Shown piece by piece: positions 1 through 8,028 of a stretch of DNA of 57,000 bases (position 1 is its first letter; the number at the start of each line of letters is the position of its first letter). The DNA comes from Aurantimonas marianensis (GTDB lineage Bacteria > Pseudomonadota > Alphaproteobacteria > Rhizobiales > Rhizobiaceae). The position numbers and the translations under genes are program-made. The stretch is from assembly GCF_024195285.1 (NCBI RefSeq), contig NZ_JALHBS010000018.1:1-57000 (forward strand), written 5' to 3'. The notes under the pieces were generated by a model. The model was not told the origin of the DNA, did no database searches, and saw nothing but the letters and a program-made list of their open reading frames with translations.

Positions 1-1
1 G

Positions 2-313
2 GTGCCGGTCGAGGTCTTCCAGGGCAACCCCAAGCAGTTCGGCAAGCAGCTGCAATATGCCGACCGCCGCAACGCCCCCGTCGTGATCATTCAAGGTGCG
101 GACGAAAAGGCGGCCGGAAAGGTCCAGATCAAGGATCTGATCGAGGGCAAGCGCATCGCCGAAACCATCGCGGACAATGCCGAATGGCGCGAGGCCCGCG
201 CCGGCCAGGAGATGGTCGAGGAAGCCGACATGGTGGACGCCGTCCGCCGCATTCTCGCCCGCCACGCCGAGGAGCGTTCAGGCGGGCGCGCGTCCGGCGC
301 CGGCGGGAGCTGA
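2..313 (+). CDS. hisS: Histidyl-tRNA synthetase, C-terminal part (5' end outside window)
   Basis: This is the last ~100 residues of histidyl-tRNA synthetase, which charges tRNA-His. The reading frame is open from the window edge, so the gene is cut by the window rather than broken. What remains is the anticodon-binding domain: a Rossmann-like stretch with [11 protein letters not shown] and GKVQIKDL, followed by a charged tail. The tail ends in a Gly/Ala/Ser-rich stretch. The stop lies 4 bases before hisZ, whose product is a paralogue of the HisS catalytic domain, and hisG follows. That order is common in alphaproteobacteria and supports the call. Confidence 0.9.
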   Translation: MPVEVFQGNPKQFGKQLQYADRRNAPVVIIQGADEKAAGKVQIKDLIEGKRIAETIADNAEWREARAGQEMVEEADMVDAVRRILARHAEERSGGRASGAGGS

Positions 314-317
314 ACCC

Positions 318-1460
318 GTGAGCGACACCGCGCCCGCTCCGTTCCAGACCGCGCTCGGCGCCCTGTTCGCGGCGCGCGGGGCGAACCGCGTCCATGCACC
401 GATCATCCAGCCGGCCGACCCCTATCTCGACACCGCCGGCGAGGCGCTGCGTCGCCGCATCTTCCTGACGCGCGGCGAGGCCGGCGAGCATCTGTGCCTG
501 CGGCCCGATTTCACGATCCCGGTGTGCCTTGCCCATGTCGGCGCCGGCGAGGCGCTGCCGCGCCGCTATTCCTATCTCGGCCTCGTCTTCCGCCAGCGCC
601 CGAGCGGGCCGGGCGAGTTCTTCCAGGCCGGCATCGAGGATCTCGGCGAGGCCAACCGCGCCACCGCCGACGCAAGGGCGCTGGCCGACGCGCTGGCCGG
701 ATTGTCCGCTTGCGGCGTCGATCCGGCCGGCCTCGACATCGTCCTCGGCGATCAGGGTCTGTTCGAGGCGTTCCTGAAGGCGCTCGGCCTGCCCGACGGC
801 TGGCAGCGCCGGCTGGTGCGTACCTTCGGCCATGACGGGCTGCTCGACGCGGCTCTGCAATCGCTCGCAACCGGCGGCGCCGGCACGCTGGAGCGGCTCG
901 ATCCGGAGCTTGCCGATCTCGCCCGCCGCCGCGAGGAGGGCGCGCTGACACGCACGATCCGGGCGCGCATGGAAGAGGCGGGCCTGCCGCCCCATGCCGG
1001 CCGCTCGCCCGGCGAGGTCGCGGTGCGGCTGATCGAAAAGCTCGCCGTCGCCGAAGCGCGGCTCGACGACGCGCCGCTGAACCTCTTGCGGCAGTTCCTT
1101 GCGATCGACTGCCCGCTCGGCGAGGCCGGCGACCGGCTGCGCGGTCTGGCGGAATCGGCCGATCTCGATCTCGGCCGCGCGGCACTGTTCTTCGAGACCC
1201 GCAATCTGGCGCTGCGCGCCGCCGGCGTCGATCTGGCGTCGGTGCGCTATCGCGCCGCCTTCGGCCGGCCGATCGACTATTATACCGGCCTGGTCTTCGA
1301 GGCGCGGTTGAAGGGTTCCGACGAGACGCTGGCCGGCGGCGGGCGCTACGACCGGCTGCTCACGATGCTGGGCGCTTCAGCGCCGATCCCGGCCGTCGGC
1401 TTCGCGCTCTGGCTCGACCGCATCGGCGCGGCGACCGGCCAGGCGGGAGGCATGTCATGA
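318..1460 (+). CDS. hisZ: ATP phosphoribosyltransferase regulatory subunit
   Basis: HisZ is a catalytically inactive HisS paralogue that forms a complex with the short form of HisG and is needed for the first step of histidine synthesis. The protein is about 380 residues. It shows the class II synthetase-like core: [18 protein letters not shown] near the N-terminus and [13 protein letters not shown] followed by [10 protein letters not shown] near the C-terminus. The GTG at 318 is chosen because the frame upstream only reads through hisS and the family N-terminus starts here. The stop overlaps the hisG start (ATGA), which suggests translational coupling. Confidence 0.92.
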   Translation: MSDTAPAPFQTALGALFAARGANRVHAPIIQPADPYLDTAGEALRRRIFLTRGEAGEHLCLRPDFTIPVCLAHVGAGEALPRRYSYLGLVFRQRPSGPGEFFQAGIEDLGEANRATADARALADALAGLSACGVDPAGLDIVLGDQGLFEAFLKALGLPDGWQRRLVRTFGHDGLLDAALQSLATGGAGTLERLDPELADLARRREEGALTRTIRARMEEAGLPPHAGRSPGEVAVRLIEKLAVAEARLDDAPLNLLRQFLAIDCPLGEAGDRLRGLAESADLDLGRAALFFETRNLALRAAGVDLASVRYRAAFGRPIDYYTGLVFEARLKGSDETLAGGGRYDRLLTMLGASAPIPAVGFALWLDRIGAATGQAGGMS

Positions 1461-2149
1461 CCGTGTCGCTGGCGATCCCGTCCAAGGGGCGGTTGAATGA
1501 ACAGGCGATCGCGGCGCTGGCTGGGGCTGGCATCAGCGTCGCGCCGGCCGAGAACGCCCGCAGCTACCGCACCTTGGTCAGCGGCGCGCCGGGGCTGGAG
1601 GTGCTGCTTCTGTCGGCCTCCGAGATCGCGCGCGAGCTGCGCGACGGGGCGATCGACTTCGGCATCACCGGCGAGGATCTGATCCGCGAGACGGTTCCCG
1701 AACCCGACAGCGCCGTCGACATCGTCGCGCGGCTCGGCTTCGGCCATGCCGACGTGGTCGTGGCCGTCCCCGATGCCTGGGTCGATGTCGAGACGATGGA
1801 GGATCTGAGCGACGTCGCCGGCTCCTACCGCGCCCGGCATGGGCGACGGCTCAGGATCGCCACCAAATACTGGCGGCTGACCCAGAGCTTCTTCACCCGC
1901 CTGCATGGCATCCAGAGCTACCGGATCGTCGAGAGCCTGGGCGCCACCGAAGGCGCGCCGGCTGCCGGCTCGGCCGACATCATCGTCGACATCACCTCGA
2001 CCGGATCGACGCTCACCGCCAACCATCTGAAGATCCTCACCGACGGGGTGATCCTGAAGTCGGAAGCCTGTCTGGTGCGCTCGAACAGGGTGGAACGGGA
2101 CGCGGAGGACGCGGCGTTGATGGCCGAGCTGGCGGGGCGGTTCGGCTAG
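1457..2149 (+). CDS. hisG: ATP phosphoribosyltransferase, short (HisZ-dependent) form
   Basis: HisG condenses ATP and PRPP to phosphoribosyl-ATP, the committed step of histidine biosynthesis. At 230 residues this is the short form that lacks the C-terminal regulatory domain, which agrees with hisZ being its neighbour. Visible family features are the N-terminal [21 protein letters not shown], and the PRPP-binding loop [14 protein letters not shown]. The ATG overlaps the hisZ stop by 4 bases. No terminator hairpin was recognised after the stop. Confidence 0.95.
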   Translation: MTVSLAIPSKGRLNEQAIAALAGAGISVAPAENARSYRTLVSGAPGLEVLLLSASEIARELRDGAIDFGITGEDLIRETVPEPDSAVDIVARLGFGHADVVVAVPDAWVDVETMEDLSDVAGSYRARHGRRLRIATKYWRLTQSFFTRLHGIQSYRIVESLGATEGAPAAGSADIIVDITSTGSTLTANHLKILTDGVILKSEACLVRSNRVERDAEDAALMAELAGRFG

Positions 2150-2259
2150 AAAGCGGCCCGTTGCCTGAAACGTAAGCGCCGCGTACCGTTCGGCCGGGGA
2201 AGACAGGTGCGTCGTTCGATGGAGGTCGAGACGCGCGCCGGGAGGAGAGGAGCGACCGC

Positions 2260-3579
2260 TTGAATCTGCAACATCTGCTTCGCCGCCGCCGTGAGGATGA
2301 CCGGCCGGTCAAAGTCGCGCTGATCGGCGCCGGCAAGTTCGGCTCGATGTTCCTGTCGCAGGTGCCGACGATACCGGGGCTCCAAGTCGCGGTCATCGCC
2401 GATCTCGACACCGACAGGGCGCGCCAGACCTGCCGGGACGTCGGCTGGGACGAGGCGCGGATCGGCGCAACGCGCTTCGTCGAATCCGGTGTCGATGCCT
2501 GTTCGGCCGACGGCGTCGAGGTCGTGATCGAGGCGACGGGGATGCCGGAGGCCGGCGTCACCCACGCGCTGGCGTCAATCGCTGCGGGCAAGCATCTGGT
2601 GATGGTCAATGTCGAGACGGACGTTCTCTGCGGTCCGCTGCTGGCCAGGCGCGCCCGCGAGGCCGGTGTGGTCTATTCCATGGCCTATGGCGACCAGCCG
2701 GCGCTGGTCGCCGAGATGGTCGACTGGGGGCGCTCGGCCGGATTCACCATTGCCGCGGCCGGCAAGGGCACGAAATATCTGCCGGCCTATCACCAGGTGA
2801 CGCCCGACGACGTTTGGACCCATTACGGCCTGTCGCCGGAGGAAGCGGCAGCGGCGGGCATGAACCCGCAAATGTTCAACTCCTTTCTCGACGGCACCAA
2901 ATCGGCGATCGAAATGGCCGCCATCGCCAATGCCTGCGATCTTGCGGTGCCCGAGGACGGGCTCAAATTTCCGCCCTGCGGCGTCGACGATCTCGCCCAC
3001 ATCCTTCGCCCTCGGGAGGTCGGCGGGCAGCTCGACCGCGACGGCATGGTCGAGGTCGTCTCCTCGCTGGAGCGGGACGGCCGCCCCGTCTACCGGGATT
3101 TGCGCTGGGGCGTCTATGTCGTCCTGAAGGCGCCGAACGACTACGCCGCGGCCTGTTTCAAGCAATACGGATTGCCGACCGACGCCACCGGTCGCTATGC
3201 CGCCATGTACAAGCCGTTTCACCTGATCGGGCTGGAGCTGTCAATCTCGGTGCTCAACGCGGCGCTGCGCGGCGAGGCGACCGGCGTGTCGCAAACCTGG
3301 CGCGGCGACGCGGTGGCGGTCGCCAAGCGAGACCTCGCGGCGGGGGACATGCTCGACGGGGAAGGCGGCTTCACGGTCTATGGCAAGGCCATTCCCGCGG
3401 CCCGCAGCTTGGCGAACGGTGCGCTGCCGATCGGCCTTGCCCATCGCGTCAAGCTGACCCGGCCGGTCGAAGCGGGCTCGCCGGTGACCTACGCCGACAT
3501 CGCGGCGCCCACCGGCTCCAGGGCCTATGATCTGCGCCGCGAAATGGAGCAGGCATTCGTGCCGGAGAGCGGAACGTAA
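2260..3579 (+). CDS. NAD(P)-binding oxidoreductase with C-terminal SAF domain
   Basis: The 439-residue protein begins with a Rossmann fold (VALIGAGKFGSMF at about 18-30), has a homoserine-dehydrogenase-like middle, and ends in an SAF domain (VAKRDLAAGDMLDG...GFTVYGKAIPA). Relatives are annotated as Gfo/Idh-like or homoserine-dehydrogenase-like oxidoreductases, and some act in sugar-acid catabolism. The substrate cannot be read from this sequence. The TTG start at 2260 is supported by a strong GGAGGAGAGG site 9 bases upstream, and there is no better ATG. The gene stands alone, 110 bases after hisG and convergent with the toxin/immunity island. Its relation to histidine synthesis is unknown. 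Confidence 0.75.
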   Translation: MNLQHLLRRRREDDRPVKVALIGAGKFGSMFLSQVPTIPGLQVAVIADLDTDRARQTCRDVGWDEARIGATRFVESGVDACSADGVEVVIEATGMPEAGVTHALASIAAGKHLVMVNVETDVLCGPLLARRAREAGVVYSMAYGDQPALVAEMVDWGRSAGFTIAAAGKGTKYLPAYHQVTPDDVWTHYGLSPEEAAAAGMNPQMFNSFLDGTKSAIEMAAIANACDLAVPEDGLKFPPCGVDDLAHILRPREVGGQLDRDGMVEVVSSLERDGRPVYRDLRWGVYVVLKAPNDYAAACFKQYGLPTDATGRYAAMYKPFHLIGLELSISVLNAALRGEATGVSQTWRGDAVAVAKRDLAAGDMLDGEGGFTVYGKAIPAARSLANGALPIGLAHRVKLTRPVEAGSPVTYADIAAPTGSRAYDLRREMEQAFVPESGT

Positions 3580-3608
3580 GGCGGCCGGGTCACGCGGGGT
3601 GGGGCTTA

Positions 3609-3986
3609 TCAGGAGGGCTCTCCGACACCGATGAGAATGCGGTCCGGCTCGATGGGCCGATTGACCCAGATTCGGACTTTGCTCGACAGTGTGCCCGTTG
3701 TCAGTCTCAGCAGCGAGGGATGCTCGACCGTCGAGACGCGTACACCACGATTGGGGGTTTTAAGGAAGCCGGTGAATGCTGGCGGCAGCTTCAGATCGAG
3801 TTCCGTCGATGGCGCCAGCGTCAACGTCGTCTTGCCGTCGACAAAGGCAAGACATCCGATCGAGATGCAGGATGGGGTCGACAGGATCAGGCGATCCGGA
3901 GCGAATTCCGGTCCTGCTCCGTCATCCTCGATGTCCGACAGAAAGAAGAGGGAGTTTGGAGGAGCGAGTTGAATGGAATCCGTCAA
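3609..3986 (-). CDS. Small unknown protein, paralogue 4 of tandem array (candidate immunity protein)
   Basis: The product is about 125 residues with no signal peptide or membrane segment. It is the most diverged member of a four-copy tandem family. It keeps NSLFFL near the start, STPSCISIGCLAFVDG in the middle, LKTPNRGVRV, and a C-terminal KVRIW...ILIGV. The other copies have IWTDG where this one has IWVNR. The start is TTG at 3986, supported by an AGGAGG site 6 bases upstream; the longer upstream frame lacks a ribosome-binding site. It lies 41 bases after the frameshifted copy and is the last gene of the unit headed by the toxin. I do not recognise a named domain. The immunity role is inferred from position only. 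Confidence 0.6.
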   Translation of the reverse strand: MTDSIQLAPPNSLFFLSDIEDDGAGPEFAPDRLILSTPSCISIGCLAFVDGKTTLTLAPSTELDLKLPPAFTGFLKTPNRGVRVSTVEHPSLLRLTTGTLSSKVRIWVNRPIEPDRILIGVGEPS

Positions 3987-4027
3987 TGCCGACCTCCTTC
4001 CTGCGGTGCCGATATCGTTCCTGGTAG

Positions 4028-4403
4028 CTATTCCTGTCTGAGGCTGACGCCGATCGACACGAATTCGGAGCATTTGTGGCCGTCTGTCCAGATTATCAGT
4101 CGGGTTCGCGCCGCAGGTACGGCAAATGACGTGATCTCGTCGATCTCAACACCCTCGATCCTGATCTTTCCGCTGGGGGTGTCCAGCCAATCGTCAAAGA
4201 TTTTATGAGGCGAATGCCTGACCTCGTCGCTCTCCCTCGATGGAAGTCGCGCCTTCGGAATGCGGCAGACAACTCACGACGACGCACGTGTCGCTGCGCC
4301 AAAATGTACCGATCCCGTCGACGTCCGGGGTTGTCCACTCGCCGCCGTCGTGAATGAAGATGAGGCCGTTCGCGAGGATGTGGCGGAAGAATCGATTGCT
4401 CAT
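4028..4403 (-). pseudogene. Frameshifted paralogue 3 of the tandem small-protein array
   Basis: Two overlapping frames together encode one family member. Frame one starts at ATG 4403 and reads ...NGLIFIHDGGEW...VDGIGTFW..TCVVVSCLPH up to about 4235, then hits a stop. Shifting by one base near 4232-4238 (an extra base in a GAGGGAGAG run) restores the rest of the family sequence: FDDWLDTPSGKIRIEGVEI...RLIIWTDGHKCSEFVSIGVS, ending at 4028. Both halves align well with paralogue 2. The gene is therefore either recently inactivated, subject to frameshifting in a GA-rich run, or affected by a sequence error. The spacing to its neighbours (48 and 41 bases) is that of an intact operon member. Confidence 0.65.
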
Positions 4404-4451
4404 CGGGTCGGCTATCGCTGATGCAGACAAGGGTGGAGGCTCTATCGTGCC

Positions 4452-4832
4452 TCATTGGCTGACGCCGATCGACACGAATTCGCTATCCTGATGGCCGTCC
4501 GTCCAGATCCGCAGGCGAGTCATGGTGCAGAGAACGGCCAGTTCGCCGATCGTCTCGATATGGACGGCGTCGAGCTTGATCCGCCTTGAGGGCGTGTTCA
4601 GCCAGCCGTCGAAGATCTGGTGCTCGGACTGCCGGACATCGGATGGGCCGCCGATTTCGATGATCGTGTCCGCGTCACAGCCGGGGCTGCAACTGACCGC
4701 GATGCATGTCGGCGTCGCCCAATGGCGCCCAATTCCATCGATCTCGGGAAGATCATAATTCCCGTCATCGTGGATGAAGATCAGGGAGTTCTGAATGGGA
4801 TGACGGGCGGTCCAATGGATGATTTCAGTCAT
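4452..4832 (-). CDS. Small unknown protein, paralogue 2 of tandem array (candidate immunity protein)
   Basis: This 126-residue soluble protein shares a pattern with paralogues 1 and 3: NSLIFIHDDGNYDLPEIDGIG near the start, then TCIAVSC, FDGWLNTPSRRIKL, and RLRIWTDG...FVSIGVS at the end. The ATG at 4832 overlaps the stop of paralogue 1 by 8 bases (ATGACTGA), which fixes the start and suggests coupled translation. No catalytic motif is visible. The family is unknown to me. Co-transcription behind a probable nuclease toxin makes an immunity protein the simplest reading, but this is inference. Confidence 0.65.
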   Translation of the reverse strand: MTEIIHWTARHPIQNSLIFIHDDGNYDLPEIDGIGRHWATPTCIAVSCSPGCDADTIIEIGGPSDVRQSEHQIFDGWLNTPSRRIKLDAVHIETIGELAVLCTMTRLRIWTDGHQDSEFVSIGVSQ

Positions 4833-5205
4833 GTCGATGCACCCCGACGATAATGATCGAGGAAAGCGACGTTCCGTCCGTCCAGATCCGAACGCGCGTC
4901 GACGGCGTCCCTGTCGCGACGACCGCAAGGTCATGATCGTAGACAGATTCGACGGTCACGGATTTCGACGGCGTCTCGATCCGCCCATCGAAGGTTTCGT
5001 GCTCGGTTCGCGGAACGTCGGCGGCATCGCCGACGATGATCCGTGTCACGCCGTCGATGTCCGGCAGGCATCCAACCGCGACGCAGGTCTTGCTCGTCCA
5101 CAGATGTCCGATGCCATCGATCGCCGGCACATCCCAGTCCCCGGTGTTCCGGACGTAGATGAGGGCGTTGTGGATCGGCAGGCTAATGTCGGCGAGGGGG
5201 CTCAT
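4825..5205 (-). CDS. Small unknown protein, paralogue 1 of tandem array, coupled to toxin gene
   Basis: The 126-residue protein has the family pattern HNALIYVRNTGDWDVPAIDGIG, TCVAVGCLPDIDG, FDGRIETPSKSVTVESV and RVRIWTDG...IIIVGV. The ATG at 5205 overlaps the toxin stop (ATGA) and has an AAGGA site about 8 bases upstream inside the toxin gene. As the first gene after the toxin, with the tightest coupling, it is the best candidate for the cognate immunity protein. No signal peptide or membrane segment is seen, so it should be cytoplasmic. A chaperone or adaptor role for the toxin is an alternative. Confidence 0.68.
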   Translation of the reverse strand: MSPLADISLPIHNALIYVRNTGDWDVPAIDGIGHLWTSKTCVAVGCLPDIDGVTRIIVGDAADVPRTEHETFDGRIETPSKSVTVESVYDHDLAVVATGTPSTRVRIWTDGTSLSSIIIVGVHRHD

Positions 5206-5930
5206 CGTTTGGTCCTTCCGGAAACAAAACCGCCTTGCTGGCGGCTGCAGCGGATGCACTGTGGAAACAGCCTTTGCGCCCTTCCGCTTGGATTCAGTGC
5301 ACTTGGCAGTTGATGATCCGGAACAAAATTTCCGCTGCGGGATCCTGGGTCTTTATCACCGCATGTATGGCATCCGCCGCGCCGCCCGATTTTATTGATC
5401 CCATCTCTTTCGGCTCGCGTGAAGTTAAAACCTGAATTACGCGCAGGCAATGAATCGGTCGAATAGCGACCCGGAAGCAAAGAGCGGGCTTGCAACTGGC
5501 GGAGGTGAACCATTGCGGCCTGCGCTTGCGCCTGTTGAGCCCGGATGGCTCCCTCGACTGTCTCGAAAAGCTGAGCGGGCGGCCTCCATTGCGGCTCGAT
5601 CTTTTGAATTTCGCGGAAGGCGCGCTGGTAGGCATTCCGCGCGGCTTGATAACGGGTCTGTTGACCAGGAGTCGCTTCCAGAAACCGTGAGCCGATTCGA
5701 ACCGGCAGCGTACCACTCGGTCCGCGCGCCTGCGCGACGCGTTCGCCGATGCTGGTCCACTGACCGCCGTCGGGATTGCCGGCCGGAACGCGCGGCTGGT
5801 TCGGATCGTAGCGGGTCTCGATCCGGAGCGCGAAGCGCGCGGCCGCCAGATGGAGGCGCAAGACCACGAATCCGCGGCGAAGCTCTCCCAGAGAATCCGA
5901 GCCGATCCTGTTTGCGTTTCCTTGCTCCAT
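5202..5930 (-). CDS. Probable polymorphic nuclease toxin with zinc-binding C-terminal domain
   Basis: The protein is 242 residues. Residues 41-58 carry YDPNQPRVPAGNPDGGQW, a signature I associate from family knowledge with variable C-terminal toxins of rhizobia. Residues 85-145 look helical and Gln/Ala rich. The C-terminal ~55 residues hold CHTC (187-190), the DH pair D205-H206 in NFVPDHQLPSALN, and PQCIRC (225-228). Two CxxC pairs flanking an Asp-His resemble a zinc-stabilised HNH-type nuclease. By hand count, GC is about 72% over 5701-5880 (N-terminal part) but about 54% over 5221-5460 (C-terminal part), as expected for a swapped toxin tip. ATG 5930 has GGGGAA upstream. No secretion signal is visible and no secretion system lies in the window. 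Confidence 0.7.
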   Translation of the reverse strand: MEQGNANRIGSDSLGELRRGFVVLRLHLAAARFALRIETRYDPNQPRVPAGNPDGGQWTSIGERVAQARGPSGTLPVRIGSRFLEATPGQQTRYQAARNAYQRAFREIQKIEPQWRPPAQLFETVEGAIRAQQAQAQAAMVHLRQLQARSLLPGRYSTDSLPARNSGFNFTRAERDGINKIGRRGGCHTCGDKDPGSRSGNFVPDHQLPSALNPSGRAQRLFPQCIRCSRQQGGFVSGRTKR

Positions 5931-6039
5931 CCGCGCCGTTCCCCGTCTTGTGACAGGTTCAGGCTAAGCGAGCGTGGCGGTGCGGGGATAAATCATGCTG
6001 AAAAAAGACGGTGACGACCGTTCTGCACAAGGCGTCCGC

Positions 6040-7086
6040 TCAGCCGAGATACTTGATGCCGAGGAGGATGAAGGCGGCGAGGAAGACGGTCTCGGCGACG
6101 ACGAGGAGGACGGCCTCGCGGCCGACGGCGAGGATGCTCTTCAGCGCGGTCTTCATCCCGACGGCGGCGATGCCGAACAAGAGCGCCCAGCCGGAGACGT
6201 CGGCGGTAATGTCGGCCGCCTGCCGGGGGATCAGGCCGAAGGAGTTGAGCGCGGCCAGCGCCAGAAAGCCGAGCACGAAGCCGGGGATCAGCGGCGGCCG
6301 CTTGCCGGCCTCGGCTTCGCTCTTGTGGGTTGCTCGGAACACCAGCGTGAACACCAGCACCACCGGCGCCAGCATGGTGACGCGGATCAACTTGACCAGG
6401 GTGGCGGTTTCGCCAGCTTCGTCGGAGACCGAAAAGCCGGCGCCGACGACCTGGGCGACGTCGTGGATGGTGCCGCCGAGAAACACCCCGATGGCCTGGT
6501 CCTTGAGCCCAAAGACCGGGATCAGCAGCGGATAGACGATCATCGCCACGGTGCTGAGCACGGTGACGCTGAGCACGGTGAAGATCAGATTGCGCTCGGA
6601 GTACTGGTTCTTCGGCAGAACGGCGGCGATCGCCATCGCGGCCGAGGCGCCGCAGATCGCCACCGAACCGCCGGTCAGCAGCGCCAGCCGCCAGCCGCGG
6701 CCGAGCAGCTTCGCCGCGACGAAGCCGAACAGGATGGTGGCGACGACGCCGGCGACCAGCAGCGCGATCAGGCCCGGGCCGAGGCCGATCAACAGGGCGA
6801 CGGAGATGCGCACCCCGAGGAGCGCGACGCCGATGCGCAGGATCGTCCTGGCGGTGAAGTTGACACCGGCCACGCATTTGCCTTCCTCGGTGAGGAAGTT
6901 CAGGGCGATGCCCAGGAGCAGCGCCATCAGCATCGCCGGCGCGCCGTAATGCTCGGACAGGAACTGCGCCGCGACGGCGACCGTCGCCGCCACCAGCACC
7001 CCAGGCGCATAGTCCCGCAGCCGGCTCGCAAGCGTCGGCGCGGACTTTTCGGTGGCCTCCGGCGCGGTGTCCTCGCCTGCGGTCAT
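6040..7086 (-). CDS. YeiH family (UPF0324) membrane protein, putative sulfate exporter family
   Basis: The 348-residue integral membrane protein has about ten hydrophobic segments. Family markers include TARTILRIGVALLGVRIS, GSVAICGASAAMAIAAVLP and AIGVFLGGTIHDVAQVVGAG. Members of this family (PF03601) are poorly characterised; some are annotated as sulfate exporters, and E. coli YeiH is the named example. Length and motif order are normal for the family. ATG 7086 is preceded by GGGGAAGG. The gene stands alone between the toxin island and the inositol operon, so context gives no substrate. Confidence 0.85.
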   Translation of the reverse strand: MTAGEDTAPEATEKSAPTLASRLRDYAPGVLVAATVAVAAQFLSEHYGAPAMLMALLLGIALNFLTEEGKCVAGVNFTARTILRIGVALLGVRISVALLIGLGPGLIALLVAGVVATILFGFVAAKLLGRGWRLALLTGGSVAICGASAAMAIAAVLPKNQYSERNLIFTVLSVTVLSTVAMIVYPLLIPVFGLKDQAIGVFLGGTIHDVAQVVGAGFSVSDEAGETATLVKLIRVTMLAPVVLVFTLVFRATHKSEAEAGKRPPLIPGFVLGFLALAALNSFGLIPRQAADITADVSGWALLFGIAAVGMKTALKSILAVGREAVLLVVAETVFLAAFILLGIKYLG

Positions 7087-7188
7087 GGCTGCCTTCCCCC
7101 TGCAACGCGACTCGGCTCCGTCCCTCTTGCAAAGCCGACCGGACGTTACACAAACCGGCCGCGATAGGAACCCGTTGGCCGCGTGCCT

Positions 7189-8028
7189 CTATCCCGGCGA
7201 CGGGCCACGAAGCGACCGGATGACGGCACGGGCGGCCTCGCAAACCGGCGCCTCGGTCTCCTTCAGGATCGCCAGACGGTCGAAGCGGTCGGGGTCGCGG
7301 TCGACGGCCTCGCGCAGCGCCTTGCCGAAGGCCATGCGCAGTTCGGTGCCGATATTGAACTTGCAGATCTTCGACTCGCGCGACAAGCGGCTCCGCGTGG
7401 CCACCGGAACGCCCGAGCCGCCGTGGATGACCAGCGGCAGGTTCGTGACCACCTCGATGGCACGCAGCGCGTCCATGTCGATCTCGGCGGCCTTTTCCTG
7501 TTGCAGATGCACGTTGCCGATGGAAACCGCCATTGCGTCGACGCCGCTCTCGGCGGCGAAGCGCGCGGCCTCGTCCGGCGTGGTTCCGGCCGACGCCTCG
7601 CCTTCAGAATAGCCGACGAAGCCGATTTCGCCCTCGATCGAAACGCCGGCGGCGCGCGCAATTTCGGCAATGCGGGCCGTCGCCGCGATGTTCTCGTCGA
7701 GCGGCTTGCGAGAGCCGTCGAACATCACCGAGGTGAAGCCGCAGTCGATCGCCTCGCGGCACTCGTCTTCCGTGTAGCCGTGGTCGAGATGCGCCACGAC
7801 CGGAACGCTGGCCCCCTCGGCCAGCGCCCGGAACATCGCGCCGAGAACCGTGAGCGGCGTATGCGCCCGGCAGCCGGGGCCGGCTTGCAGGATCACAGGC
7901 GCGTTTTCGGCCTCGGCCGCTTCCACATAGGCGCGGGCGTCCTCCCAGCCGAGGACGACGAGGCCGCCGACCGCGTAGCCGCCCTCAAGCGCCGGTTGCA
8001 GAACTTCGGAAAGCGTCGCCAGCGTCAT
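7189..8028 (-). CDS. iolJ: Class II aldolase of inositol catabolism (IolJ-like)
   Basis: This class II fructose-bisphosphate-aldolase-family protein (279 residues) probably cleaves 6-phospho-5-dehydro-2-deoxy-D-gluconate to dihydroxyacetone phosphate and malonic semialdehyde, the last dedicated step of inositol breakdown. Motifs seen are the zinc site VVAHLDHG with the CGFTSVMFDGS that follows, IEGEIGFVGYSEGE, and the phosphate-binding IHGGSGVP and KFNIGTELR. Its ATG overlaps the iolB stop (ATGA), so it is the last gene of iolD-iolC-iolB-aldolase. The specific substrate is inferred from the operon; by sequence alone it could also be a ketose-bisphosphate aldolase. Confidence 0.82.
   Translation of the reverse strand: MTLATLSEVLQPALEGGYAVGGLVVLGWEDARAYVEAAEAENAPVILQAGPGCRAHTPLTVLGAMFRALAEGASVPVVAHLDHGYTEDECREAIDCGFTSVMFDGSRKPLDENIAATARIAEIARAAGVSIEGEIGFVGYSEGEASAGTTPDEAARFAAESGVDAMAVSIGNVHLQQEKAAEIDMDALRAIEVVTNLPLVIHGGSGVPVATRSRLSRESKICKFNIGTELRMAFGKALREAVDRDPDRFDRLAILKETEAPVCEAARAVIRSLRGPSPG

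Noticed and set aside
177-317. Upstream extension of the hisZ frame into hisS
   Set aside because: It only reads through the hisS coding sequence in another frame; the GTG at 318 gives the family N-terminus and a normal 4-base gap.
4096-4455. A 119-residue arginine-rich frame over the frameshifted paralogue
   Set aside because: It has the composition of an off-frame reading and no family resemblance, while the joined frames match the neighbouring paralogues.
5202-5930. Phage or insertion-sequence origin of the toxin island
   Set aside because: No integrase, transposase, terminal repeats or tRNA attachment site is visible at either edge; the lower GC suggests transfer but not the vehicle.
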